Position numbers and translations under genes: made by a program. A stretch of DNA of 64,000 bases. Source: Myxococcus landrumus (lineage in GTDB: Bacteria > Myxococcota > Myxococcia > Myxococcales > Myxococcaceae). Positions 38,928-45,920 of the stretch are shown here, in pieces; the stretch's first letter is position 1, and each line of letters starts with the position of its first letter. Under the pieces are notes generated by a model. That model searched no databases. It was not told where the DNA came from and saw only the letters and a program-made list of their open reading frames with translations. The stretch covers positions 897,001-961,000 of the forward strand of contig NZ_CP071091.1 of NCBI RefSeq assembly GCF_017301635.1, given 5' to 3'.

Positions 38928-40643
38928 ATGCCCGCACTCCTGCTGCTCACTGGGCCATCCGCGGGGCTCCGCTATGAGGTGCTCTCGGATATGGCCATTG
39001 GCCGCAGTCCGTCCTGCGAAATCCCCCTGCGGGATGACCAGGTTTCGCGCAAGCACGCCCAGTTGACGGTGAGTGACGGGCAGGTCCGGTTGGCGGACCT
39101 GGACTCGCGCAACGGGACGCTGGTCAACGGCGCGCGCATCAGCAACGAGGTGGTGCTGTACCCGGGAGACCGCGTCCGCGTGGGCTCGACGATGGCCGTC
39201 TTCGAGCCGCCACCCGTGACGCTCGTGGAGGGCGGCCCGACGTCGCCTGGGCACGTTCCCATCGAGGAGGTGCTGCCTCACGTGGGCGCGGCCGCGGCGC
39301 TGTACTCGGCCGGCACGGCGCTCCTGGGGGCAACCAGTGAGGCCATGGTGTTGAGGCGACTGGCGGATGAGGTGGCTCGGGCGCTCAGCGCGGACCGGGC
39401 CGCGGCGCTGCTGGGCACCAACACAGGCCTCCTGACGGCGGCGGTGTCGGGGGCTGAGGCCATGGCCGTGCCCCGCTCGCTGGCGCAAGTGGCGTTGGAG
39501 CGCAAGGAGCTGGTCCAGGCCGAGTCCGAGATGTGTGCCCCTCTCGTGGCGTCCGGGGGCATGCCGTTTGGGGTGCTGTATGCGACTCGCGCGGACTCGG
39601 CCTTCACGGGAGGCGAGGGGCAGCTCCTCGCCGCGCTGGGGCGGCTGGGGGGGGAGGCGTACACGGCGGTGCGCTCGCGGATGGAGCCGGAGGATGCCGC
39701 GCCGGTGCTGCTGGGGGCATCGCGAGTCATGCGTGCGCTGGGGGAGGCTGCTCGCCGGGCCGCCAACAGCGCCGCGCCCGTGGTGCTGCATGGCGAGGCG
39801 GGGACGGGCAAGACGCAGCTTGCTCGCGTCATCCATGCGCGCTCTCCGCGGGCGCTGGAGCCGCTGGTGGTGGTGGATTGCAGGCAACCTCCCGAGGCCG
39901 TCGAGGAGGCCCTCTTCGGCCGCGCAAGCGCACCTGGGCGGCCTCCCGTGGCCTCCGCGCTGCTCCGCGCGGACCAGGGCTCCTTGCTCCTGCAGCACGT
40001 CGACGCGCTCTCGCGTGGTGCCGCTGAGCGGTTGGCTCGCTTGTTGGCCCGTCGGGTGGCTCCCGCGCGACAGGGCGGCGAGGAGCCCGTCGATGTACGG
40101 CTGCTCGTCACGTCGGTGGCGCCGGTGGCCTTGTTGGGGACTCGAGGTGAGGTGGAGGCCTCGCTGGCTCGTGCGCTGATGGGCTTCGAGCTGGAGGTGC
40201 CGCCGTTGCGCGAGCGGCGGCAGGATGTGCTGGTGTTGCTCGAGCGCTTCGTGGCTCGCGCGGCGCGGCGGGTTCGGCGCGAGCCACCGACCTTGGGGCC
40301 CGAGGCCAAGCGCTTGCTGGCTGACTATTCGTGGCCGCAGAACGTGCGTGAGCTGGAGCTCGTGGCGGAGCGGTTGGGGTTGCTCTACGCGGGTGGCCGG
40401 GTCGGTGCACTGCACCTTCCCCCCGAGGTCCAGCAGGGGAGCACCGCCATCGACGCGCAGACACTCCAGGCTCGCGTGGGACGCTTGGAGCGTGATGCCA
40501 TCGCCGAGGCGCTGCGGGAGTCAGGAGGGAAGAAGGTCCGGGCCGCCGCGCTGCTTGGCATCAGCCGGCCCACGCTGGACAAGAAGATTGGGGAGTACGG
40601 CCTGTCCGTGGCGCGAGGCCGTCGAGGTGAGGACGGGCGCTGA
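38928..40643 (+). CDS. FHA-GAF-AAA+-Fis regulator lacking the GAFTGA loop
   Basis: 571 residues built like a sigma54 activator but degenerate. FHA domain at 1-95 (GRSPSCEI, VSRKHAQL, RNGTLVNG), which binds phosphothreonine. A GAF-like domain spans about 120-250. The AAA+ domain has a sound Walker A (GEAGTGKT, 289-296), but after ALFGRA (329-333) the GAFTGA loop is missing and the Walker B position reads GSLLLQHV instead of GTLFLDE. The sensor/PPLRERRQDV region and WPQNVRELE are kept, and a Fis-type helix-turn-helix closes the protein (516-562, LLGISRPTLDKKI). It may bind DNA and respond to a Ser/Thr kinase without activating sigma54 RNA polymerase. Confidence 0.85.
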   Translation: MPALLLLTGPSAGLRYEVLSDMAIGRSPSCEIPLRDDQVSRKHAQLTVSDGQVRLADLDSRNGTLVNGARISNEVVLYPGDRVRVGSTMAVFEPPPVTLVEGGPTSPGHVPIEEVLPHVGAAAALYSAGTALLGATSEAMVLRRLADEVARALSADRAAALLGTNTGLLTAAVSGAEAMAVPRSLAQVALERKELVQAESEMCAPLVASGGMPFGVLYATRADSAFTGGEGQLLAALGRLGGEAYTAVRSRMEPEDAAPVLLGASRVMRALGEAARRAANSAAPVVLHGEAGTGKTQLARVIHARSPRALEPLVVVDCRQPPEAVEEALFGRASAPGRPPVASALLRADQGSLLLQHVDALSRGAAERLARLLARRVAPARQGGEEPVDVRLLVTSVAPVALLGTRGEVEASLARALMGFELEVPPLRERRQDVLVLLERFVARAARRVRREPPTLGPEAKRLLADYSWPQNVRELELVAERLGLLYAGGRVGALHLPPEVQQGSTAIDAQTLQARVGRLERDAIAEALRESGGKKVRAAALLGISRPTLDKKIGEYGLSVARGRRGEDGR

Positions 40644-40670
40644 CAGGCTCGTCACCTCCCGTGGCTGAGC
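40608..40670 (+). repeat. Direct repeat copy 1, 3' end of FHA regulator gene
   Basis: The last codons of the FHA gene (40608-40637) match 40717-40746 at 28 of 30 bases. The similarity continues beyond, CTCGTCA..TCC...GGCTGAGC, after a 10-base insertion in this copy. See copy 2. Confidence 0.75.
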
Positions 40671-40675
40671 CACGG
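40659..40675. terminator. Short hairpin between convergent genes
   Basis: CCGTGGC and GCCACGG, 7-bp perfect stem with a TGA loop, 15 bases after the FHA regulator stop and in front of the convergent EamA gene. No U-tract. Confidence 0.35.
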
Positions 40676-40716
40676 CGCCACCACTCGGCGAGAAGAGGCA
40701 GGAGTCCAGCGTGAGA

Positions 40717-40769
40717 GTGGTGCGAGGCCGTCAAGGTGAGGACGGGCTCGTCATTTCCTCCGGCTGAGC
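40717..40769 (+). repeat. Direct repeat copy 2, overlapping the 3' end of the EamA gene
   Basis: 28 of 30 bases (40717-40746) equal the 3' end of the FHA regulator gene and a further 23 bases match with small differences. This copy runs through the stop and last codons of the convergent transporter gene, so that protein's extreme C-terminus (VVLSRRK) is encoded, on the other strand, by duplicated sequence. Confidence 0.75.
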
Positions 40770-41659
40770 ACCACTCCACCGAGGATGAACGCGGCTCCCA
40801 GCGCCTGGAACGGCGTGGGCCGCTCACCACGCACTGCCCAGGCAGTGAGGGCAGCGACGATGGGGACTCCCGTGTTGTAGAGCGCCGCGCGGGCACTCCC
40901 CACCTGCTGCACCGTGCGGCCCCAGATGAAGTAGCCCAGCACCAGGGGAATCAGCGCCGTGTACACCATGCCCACCCACGCCCCACCGTGGAGGCTCCCC
41001 GCGTCCAGGTCGAGCACCGCGGGCAGTCCCGCCAGAATCACTCCCGGCGCTCCCGTCAGCATGGTGACCGCGGTGATTTGCAGCGCCGACACCTCGTTGC
41101 CCAGTGAGCGGATGCCGACGGTGTAGATGGCCCAGCAGGCGCAGGCACCCAGGATGAGCACATCCCCGAGCCTCGTGTTGGCACCCATCGCCGGGCCCCG
41201 TGCCGCGACCACCAACACCATGCCCACCACCGCCAGCGACAAGCCCATCACCAGCGGCCGACTGAGCCGCTCCACGCCCAGCACCGCACCCAACGCGGCC
41301 ACCATCACCGGCGTCGCCGCCGTCAAAAGCCCGCTGTTCGCCGCCGTCGTGTTCGCCACGCCGAGCACGAAGCAGAGCTGGTACAGCGTGTTGCCCACCA
41401 ACCCCAGGCCCGCGAGCTTGAGGAACACCCCTCGCCGCAGCGGCTTCCATCCCTCGACCACCAGCAGCAGCGCGAGCATCGCTACCGAGGCGATGGCGAA
41501 GCGCACCGACATGAAGGCCAGGGGCGGCATCACGCCCACGACCTCCTTCACCACTGTGTAGTTGGTGCCCCAGGCAACAACGACCCCGAGCATGGCCAGG
41601 TCGGATGCCGAGAGGGCTCGGGGTTGCGCGGCGGGAGCAGTAGCGGCGGAGGTAGACAC
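40751..41659 (-). CDS. EamA/DMT-family transporter
   Basis: About 302 residues with ten predicted membrane helices in two EamA repeats. The first opens with LAMLGVVVAWGTNYTVVKEV, the second with LILGACACWAIYTVGIRSLG. It probably exports or imports a small metabolite; the substrate cannot be told from sequence. The start is uncertain: GTG 41659 gives a short Ala/Pro-rich cytoplasmic lead, while ATG 41743 adds 28 residues and reaches the psuG start region. Its 3' end lies in a repeat shared with the FHA regulator gene. Divergent from psuG. Confidence 0.8.
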   Translation of the reverse strand: MSTSAATAPAAQPRALSASDLAMLGVVVAWGTNYTVVKEVVGVMPPLAFMSVRFAIASVAMLALLLVVEGWKPLRRGVFLKLAGLGLVGNTLYQLCFVLGVANTTAANSGLLTAATPVMVAALGAVLGVERLSRPLVMGLSLAVVGMVLVVAARGPAMGANTRLGDVLILGACACWAIYTVGIRSLGNEVSALQITAVTMLTGAPGVILAGLPAVLDLDAGSLHGGAWVGMVYTALIPLVLGYFIWGRTVQQVGSARAALYNTGVPIVAALTAWAVRGERPTPFQALGAAFILGGVVLSRRK

Positions 41660-41759
41660 GGCGCGCGGAGGGAATAAGGCCCAGAGGGCTTTCCTGCAAC
41701 CCGACGTTTGCCCTCGCCTGGCTTGTGCCTCCTGCCCGGGCATGGCTTATACGCGCACC

Positions 41760-42671
41760 ATGGACCTACGTTTTTCGGATGAGGTGCGCCGGGCCCTCGA
41801 CGCGCGCAAGCCCGTTGTCGCCCTGGAGACGAGCGTGGTGGCCCAGGGGCTGCCCTATCCGCACAACCTCGCCGCCGCACGCGCGTGCGAGGAAGCCATT
41901 CGCCGCGCCGGGGCCATTCCCGCGGCCACCGCCGTGGTGGACGGCGCGGTGTGTGTGGGCCTGGAGGACGTGGAGCTGCGCAGGCTCGCGGAGGGCAAGG
42001 AGCCGCTCCTGAAGCTTGGCTCCCGAGACCTGGCCATCGCCGTGGCCACTCGCGCCACGGGCGGCACCACCGTCAGCGCCACCTGTGAGCTGGCCGCCGC
42101 GGCCGGCATCCGAGTCTTCTCCACCGGCGGCATCGGCGGAGTCCACCGGGGCGCTTCGGAGCACTGGGACATCTCCCAGGACATCTCCGCGCTGGCTCGC
42201 TTTCCCGTCGCGGTGGTGTGCGCGGGCGCGAAGTCCGTGCTCGACCTGCCCAAGACGATGGAGCTCCTGGAGACGGCGGGAGTGCCCGTCATCGGCGTGG
42301 GCACTCGCGAGCTGCCGTCCTTCCACAGCCGCGACTCCGGAATCACGCTGGAGCACAGCGTGAATGACGTGGCCACCGCGGCACGCATCGCCCGCGCTCG
42401 CTTCGAGACGCTGGGGCAGGGTGGGGTGCTCTACACCGTGCCGCCCCCCGAGGAGACCGCGCTGCCTCGCCACGAGGTGGAGCTGCAGATTGCCTCCGCG
42501 CTCGCCGAGGCCGACAAGCAGGGCGTTCGTGGCAAGGACGTGACGCCCTTCCTACTGAGGGAGCTGGGCCAGCGCTCGGGCGGCAAGACGCTCAAGGCGA
42601 ACCTGGCGCTCCTCGAGAACAACGCCCGCTTCGCCGGTCAGCTCGCCGTGGCCTACGCCCGCGGGGACTGA
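41760..42671 (+). CDS. psuG: Pseudouridine-5'-phosphate glycosidase
   Basis: 303 residues. Reversibly cleaves pseudouridine 5'-phosphate to uracil and ribose 5-phosphate. Landmarks: KPVVALETSVVAQGLPYPHN, ATAVVDGAVCVGL, LGSRDLAIAVA, TGGIGGVHRGA and DISQDISALA, and the active-site Lys region VCAGAKSVLDLPKTME. Start ATG 41760 or 41742; neither has a clear ribosome-binding site. No pseudouridine kinase gene (psuK) is adjacent; the divergent EamA transporter could be related but this is only proximity. Followed by a strong inverted repeat. Confidence 0.9.
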   Translation: MDLRFSDEVRRALDARKPVVALETSVVAQGLPYPHNLAAARACEEAIRRAGAIPAATAVVDGAVCVGLEDVELRRLAEGKEPLLKLGSRDLAIAVATRATGGTTVSATCELAAAAGIRVFSTGGIGGVHRGASEHWDISQDISALARFPVAVVCAGAKSVLDLPKTMELLETAGVPVIGVGTRELPSFHSRDSGITLEHSVNDVATAARIARARFETLGQGGVLYTVPPPEETALPRHEVELQIASALAEADKQGVRGKDVTPFLLRELGQRSGGKTLKANLALLENNARFAGQLAVAYARGD

Positions 42672-42687
42672 GGCCTGCTTCTCCACT

Positions 42688-42723
42688 CCGGGGCGCGAGC
42701 ATCGAGTTGCCGCCGCGCCCCGG
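42688..42723. terminator. Bidirectional terminator-like hairpin, psuG / fRMsr
   Basis: A perfect 10-bp stem (CCGGGGCGCG with CGCGCCCCGG) with a 16-base loop lies between two convergent genes. Position supports a two-way terminator; no U-tract. Confidence 0.55.
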
Positions 42724-42744
42724 TGTGCCTCCCTCTACCGAGGG

Positions 42745-43230
42745 CTACTGCTGGAACCAGCGCATCATCGTCTCCAGCTCGCGCCGGTCCACCTCGTCGA
42801 AGGTGCCCTTGCTCGAGGAGTCGATGTCCAGCACGGCGATGAGCTCGCGGTTCTTGCCGTACACGGGCACCACGATTTCAGACGCGGAGCGGGCGTCGCA
42901 GGTGATGTGGCCGGGGAAGGCGTGCACGTCCGCCACCACTTGCGTCTCACCCTTCGCGGCGGCCGTTCCGCAGACACCCTTGCCGAACTTGATCTCCAGG
43001 CACCCCAGCGTCCCCTGATAGGGCCCCACTCGAAGCAACTGTCCCGGCGTCACCACCCGGTAGAACCCCGTCCACAGGTGGCCGAAGGCGTTGTGTAGCA
43101 GACAGCTCATCGTCGCCATGCCGGCGATGGGGTCGTCGATGCCCTCGAGCACCGCCTGAACGTGTTGATGCAGCTCCGCGTACGCCTGTGCCTTGGGTAT
43201 CTCGCGCAGGTCCAGGGTGACTTCCGCCAT
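42745..43230 (-). CDS. msrC: Free methionine-(R)-sulfoxide reductase (GAF domain)
   Basis: 161 residues, one GAF domain. Reduces free Met-R-sulfoxide. Three Cys at 77, 87 and 111 lie in GPYQGTLGCLEIKFGKGVCG and HAFPGHITCDARSASEIVVP, the same arrangement as the catalytic and resolving Cys of E. coli fRMsr. Oxidative-stress repair role by family. Convergent with psuG; divergent from the sirtuin gene. Confidence 0.9.
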   Translation of the reverse strand: MAEVTLDLREIPKAQAYAELHQHVQAVLEGIDDPIAGMATMSCLLHNAFGHLWTGFYRVVTPGQLLRVGPYQGTLGCLEIKFGKGVCGTAAAKGETQVVADVHAFPGHITCDARSASEIVVPVYGKNRELIAVLDIDSSSKGTFDEVDRRELETMMRWFQQ

Positions 43231-43334
43231 GATGGGCTCCTCGAGCCAGGGGGCCGCGCTTTCCCTGTCAGCGACAGGCGCGGAGGCCGTCCCCCCGATT
43301 CATAACCTGAATCCATCGCCCCACAGGAGACCCC

Positions 43335-44078
43335 ATGGAAACGCTCCTTCTCGACTCGAAAACCTGGCTGCTCGTCCTCACTGGCGCGGGAGTCTCCGCC
43401 GAGAGCGGAGTCCCCACCTTCCGAGGACTCAACGGACTCTGGGAGGGGCAGCCCGTCGAGTCCGTGGCTTCCCCCGAGGGCTTCGCCAAGGACCCCCTGC
43501 GCGTGTGGCGCTTCTATTCGCAGCGGCGCGCGGGCGCGGCGGAGGTCTCGCCGAATCCCGGCCACACGGCGCTGGTCGAGTGGGAGCGCCACCTGGGAGA
43601 CCGCTTCCTCCTGGCCACCCAGAACGTGGACGGACTGCACCGACGCGCGGGCAGTCAGCGCGTGGTGGAGATGCACGGCAACCTCTTCACGACCCGCTGC
43701 AGCAACGTCGACTGCAAGCGCGCGCCGTTCCCCGACACCACCGTGTATCCCGATGGCACCGTTCCGGGCTGCAAGGACTGCGGCTCTCTGCTCCGTCCGC
43801 ACATCGTCTGGTTCGGCGAGTACCTGGACCCCGCGGACCTGGAGCGCATCCAGGGCTTCGCGCAGCGTGCCGTGAGCTCGGGCGGGCGCCTGGTCTTCCT
43901 GGCGGCGGGCACCTCGGGCGTCGTCTATCCGGCGTCCGGCATGGTCGACCAGGTCCGCGCCATGGGCGGTGAGACCTGGCTCGTCAACCTGGAGACCACG
44001 GAGAGCGCCCTGCGCTTCAAGCACTTCATCCAGGGCAAGAGTGGCGAAGTGCTTCCGAAGCTGGGGCGCCTCGTGTGA
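43335..44078 (+). CDS. cobB: Sir2-family NAD-dependent protein deacylase
   Basis: 247 residues. NAD site LTGAGVSAESGVPTFRG (16-31), QNVDGLH (97-102), catalytic His114 in EMHGN, and a zinc site from Cys122, Cys127, Cys146 and Cys149. Tyr61 and Arg64 in FYSQRR match the Tyr-x2-Arg pair that lets class III sirtuins (human SIRT5, E. coli CobB) bind succinyl- or malonyl-lysine, so desuccinylase activity is likely. Convergent with the kinase gene through a shared hairpin. Confidence 0.9.
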   Translation: METLLLDSKTWLLVLTGAGVSAESGVPTFRGLNGLWEGQPVESVASPEGFAKDPLRVWRFYSQRRAGAAEVSPNPGHTALVEWERHLGDRFLLATQNVDGLHRRAGSQRVVEMHGNLFTTRCSNVDCKRAPFPDTTVYPDGTVPGCKDCGSLLRPHIVWFGEYLDPADLERIQGFAQRAVSSGGRLVFLAAGTSGVVYPASGMVDQVRAMGGETWLVNLETTESALRFKHFIQGKSGEVLPKLGRLV

Positions 44079-44091
44079 GACGGAGGCGCCC
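44064..44091. terminator. Bidirectional hairpin overlapping the cobB stop
   Basis: GGGCGCCTC and GAGGCGCCC form a perfect 9-bp stem with a 10-base loop that contains the cobB stop codon. The convergent Ser/Thr kinase gene ends 12 bases further on, so the hairpin could serve both. Confidence 0.5.
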
Positions 44092-44102
44092 TCTCAGCGG
44101 AC

Positions 44103-45797
44103 CTACTCGAACACGGTGATATCCGAGCCCGAGTTCCCCGAACGCGGGGGCTTGGGCCTGGACGGTGACGCGGTGCGGACCGCCTCCAGCGTCACGTCCA
44201 CCGTCTGGCTGTCTCCCGCCACGCGGCTGAAGTTGAGCGAGCGCTCCTCGGACTTGTGGTTCGCGAGCCGGAAGCTGAGCTGGTGCGACTTGTCGCGGGG
44301 GAGCATCAACTCGATGGGCGTGGTGCCAATCTGCTCCTCCCCCTCGAAGATGGCGGCCCCTGGTGGCGTGGAGTTGAACTTCACGCGCAACGTCTGGGGC
44401 GCCGCGGCCTGAGCCTCGTGGCCCGTGGTACCCAGCTTCGTCTCGGGGTTGTCCCGCGCGACCTCGACCACCTGCTGCGTGGTCGGCGCCTTGGTGTCGC
44501 CCTTGCTTCCCAGCACCACCGCGCCGCCAACGCCGAGCAGCACGAGCGGCACCGCGATGAAGGCGATCTTCTTGCCCGTGGACATGCCCTCCGGCTCCTC
44601 GGGAAGCGGAGCAGGTGGCGGCGCGGCCTTGGCGGCGCCGGCGCGAACGCGGCTGGCGGACGTGTTGCCGCCCGCGTTCCCCACCTGGCTGCGCGCCACC
44701 TGGACGTTGGACGGCGTGGAACCCCGGCCGGGGCCCGCACCCACGCGCGAGGCGGAGCGCACACCGCTGCCACTGCCACCTGGACGTCCCGCGCGACTGC
44801 CATGGCGGCTGCCACTGCCTCGCTCACTCACGCCAGAGCTGGCGCCACCGCTGGGCATGGCGTCGAGCTGCTCGGGGCTCGCGTCGATGACGGTGTCCAG
44901 CATCGCGTCGATGAACTCCTGCGCGTTCTGGTAGCGGTCGTCCTTCTCGGGGGACAGGGCCTTCTTGAAGAAGGCATCCAGCGCGACGGGGACGGGGGCG
45001 CCCTGGCGCTTGCTGTTGACGGGCGGCACCTGCTGCGTGAGGGACGCGGTGAGCGCCTTTCGCACGGTGTTCGCCCCGAACGGCGAGCTGCCCGTGAGGC
45101 AGAAGTAGAGCACGCCCGCCATCGAGTACAGGTCCGAGCGCTGGTCCACCGACTCACCACCGGCCTGCTCCGGCGGCATGTACTGCGGCGTACCCAGCAC
45201 CTGGCCCGTGGACGTGAGCTGCTCTTCCTCCTCGGCCTCGAGTGCCTTGACGAGACCGAAGTCCAGCACCTTGACGAAGTCCCGTCCGCTCAGGTCCTGC
45301 ACCATGATGTTGTGCGGCTTCAGGTCCCGGTGGACGCAGCCCTCGGTGTGCGCGTGGGCGAGGCCCTGGGTGGCCTGCTCGATGAGGCTGGTGGCGCGGC
45401 GCAGGGACATGGGGCCCTCGCGCTTGACGACCTCCTTGAGGCTTTCGCCCTGCAACAGCTCCATCACGTAGTAGCAGGTGCCATCGGGCGCGCGGCCGAA
45501 GTCGAAGATGGTGATGATGTTCGGGTGGCGCAGGCGGCTGGCGATCTCCGCCTCTCGACGGAAGCGCTCGAAGAACTGGGGCGCGGCGGCGAGTGACGGG
45601 TTCAGCGTCTTCACCGCGACGGGGCGCTGCACGGACGTCTGCGTGGCGCGAAACACCATGCCCATTCCGCCCTGGCCGAGCACGCTTTCAATCTTGTAGC
45701 GGCCATCGAGCACCTGGCCGATGAGCTGGAGGCTCTGGCCTGCGCAGAGGTGGTCGACGCCGTCGGTACTTCCGCAATGGGGACAGGGGGCAGCCAT
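44103..45797 (-). CDS. Ser/Thr protein kinase with N-terminal zinc knuckle and PEGA domain
   Basis: 564 residues. An N-terminal Cys cluster (CPHCGSTDGVDHLC) precedes a complete Hanks kinase domain: GQGGMGMVF, Lys63 in VAVKTL, HRDLKPHN (156-163), DFG (179-181) and GTPQYMPPEQ. A Ser/Gly/Arg-rich low-complexity region (about 320-390) leads to one membrane helix (411-430) and an extracytoplasmic PEGA domain (about 469-525, STPPGAAIF). The kinase is thus cytoplasmic with a sensor outside. ATG 45797 has the Cys motif at its start; the frame open far upstream is a shadow of the ABC-F gene. Divergent from it over 123 bases. Confidence 0.9.
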   Translation of the reverse strand: MAAPCPHCGSTDGVDHLCAGQSLQLIGQVLDGRYKIESVLGQGGMGMVFRATQTSVQRPVAVKTLNPSLAAAPQFFERFRREAEIASRLRHPNIITIFDFGRAPDGTCYYVMELLQGESLKEVVKREGPMSLRRATSLIEQATQGLAHAHTEGCVHRDLKPHNIMVQDLSGRDFVKVLDFGLVKALEAEEEEQLTSTGQVLGTPQYMPPEQAGGESVDQRSDLYSMAGVLYFCLTGSSPFGANTVRKALTASLTQQVPPVNSKRQGAPVPVALDAFFKKALSPEKDDRYQNAQEFIDAMLDTVIDASPEQLDAMPSGGASSGVSERGSGSRHGSRAGRPGGSGSGVRSASRVGAGPGRGSTPSNVQVARSQVGNAGGNTSASRVRAGAAKAAPPPAPLPEEPEGMSTGKKIAFIAVPLVLLGVGGAVVLGSKGDTKAPTTQQVVEVARDNPETKLGTTGHEAQAAAPQTLRVKFNSTPPGAAIFEGEEQIGTTPIELMLPRDKSHQLSFRLANHKSEERSLNFSRVAGDSQTVDVTLEAVRTASPSRPKPPRSGNSGSDITVFE

Positions 45798-45920
45798 GTG
45801 GGGGCGGAGTATAGGCAGGCCCTGGGCAGGTCCGGAAAGGGGACGATGGGCTCCTCGTTCGCCGGCCGGGCATCTGCGCCATTTCCCAGGGGGCCCGGGG
45901 CTGTTACATCCCCCACCGCC

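Noticed and set aside
40751..42671. EamA transporter and psuG as a pseudouridine salvage pair
   Set aside because: They are divergent, no psuK is present and EamA substrates are too varied to infer a link from proximity.
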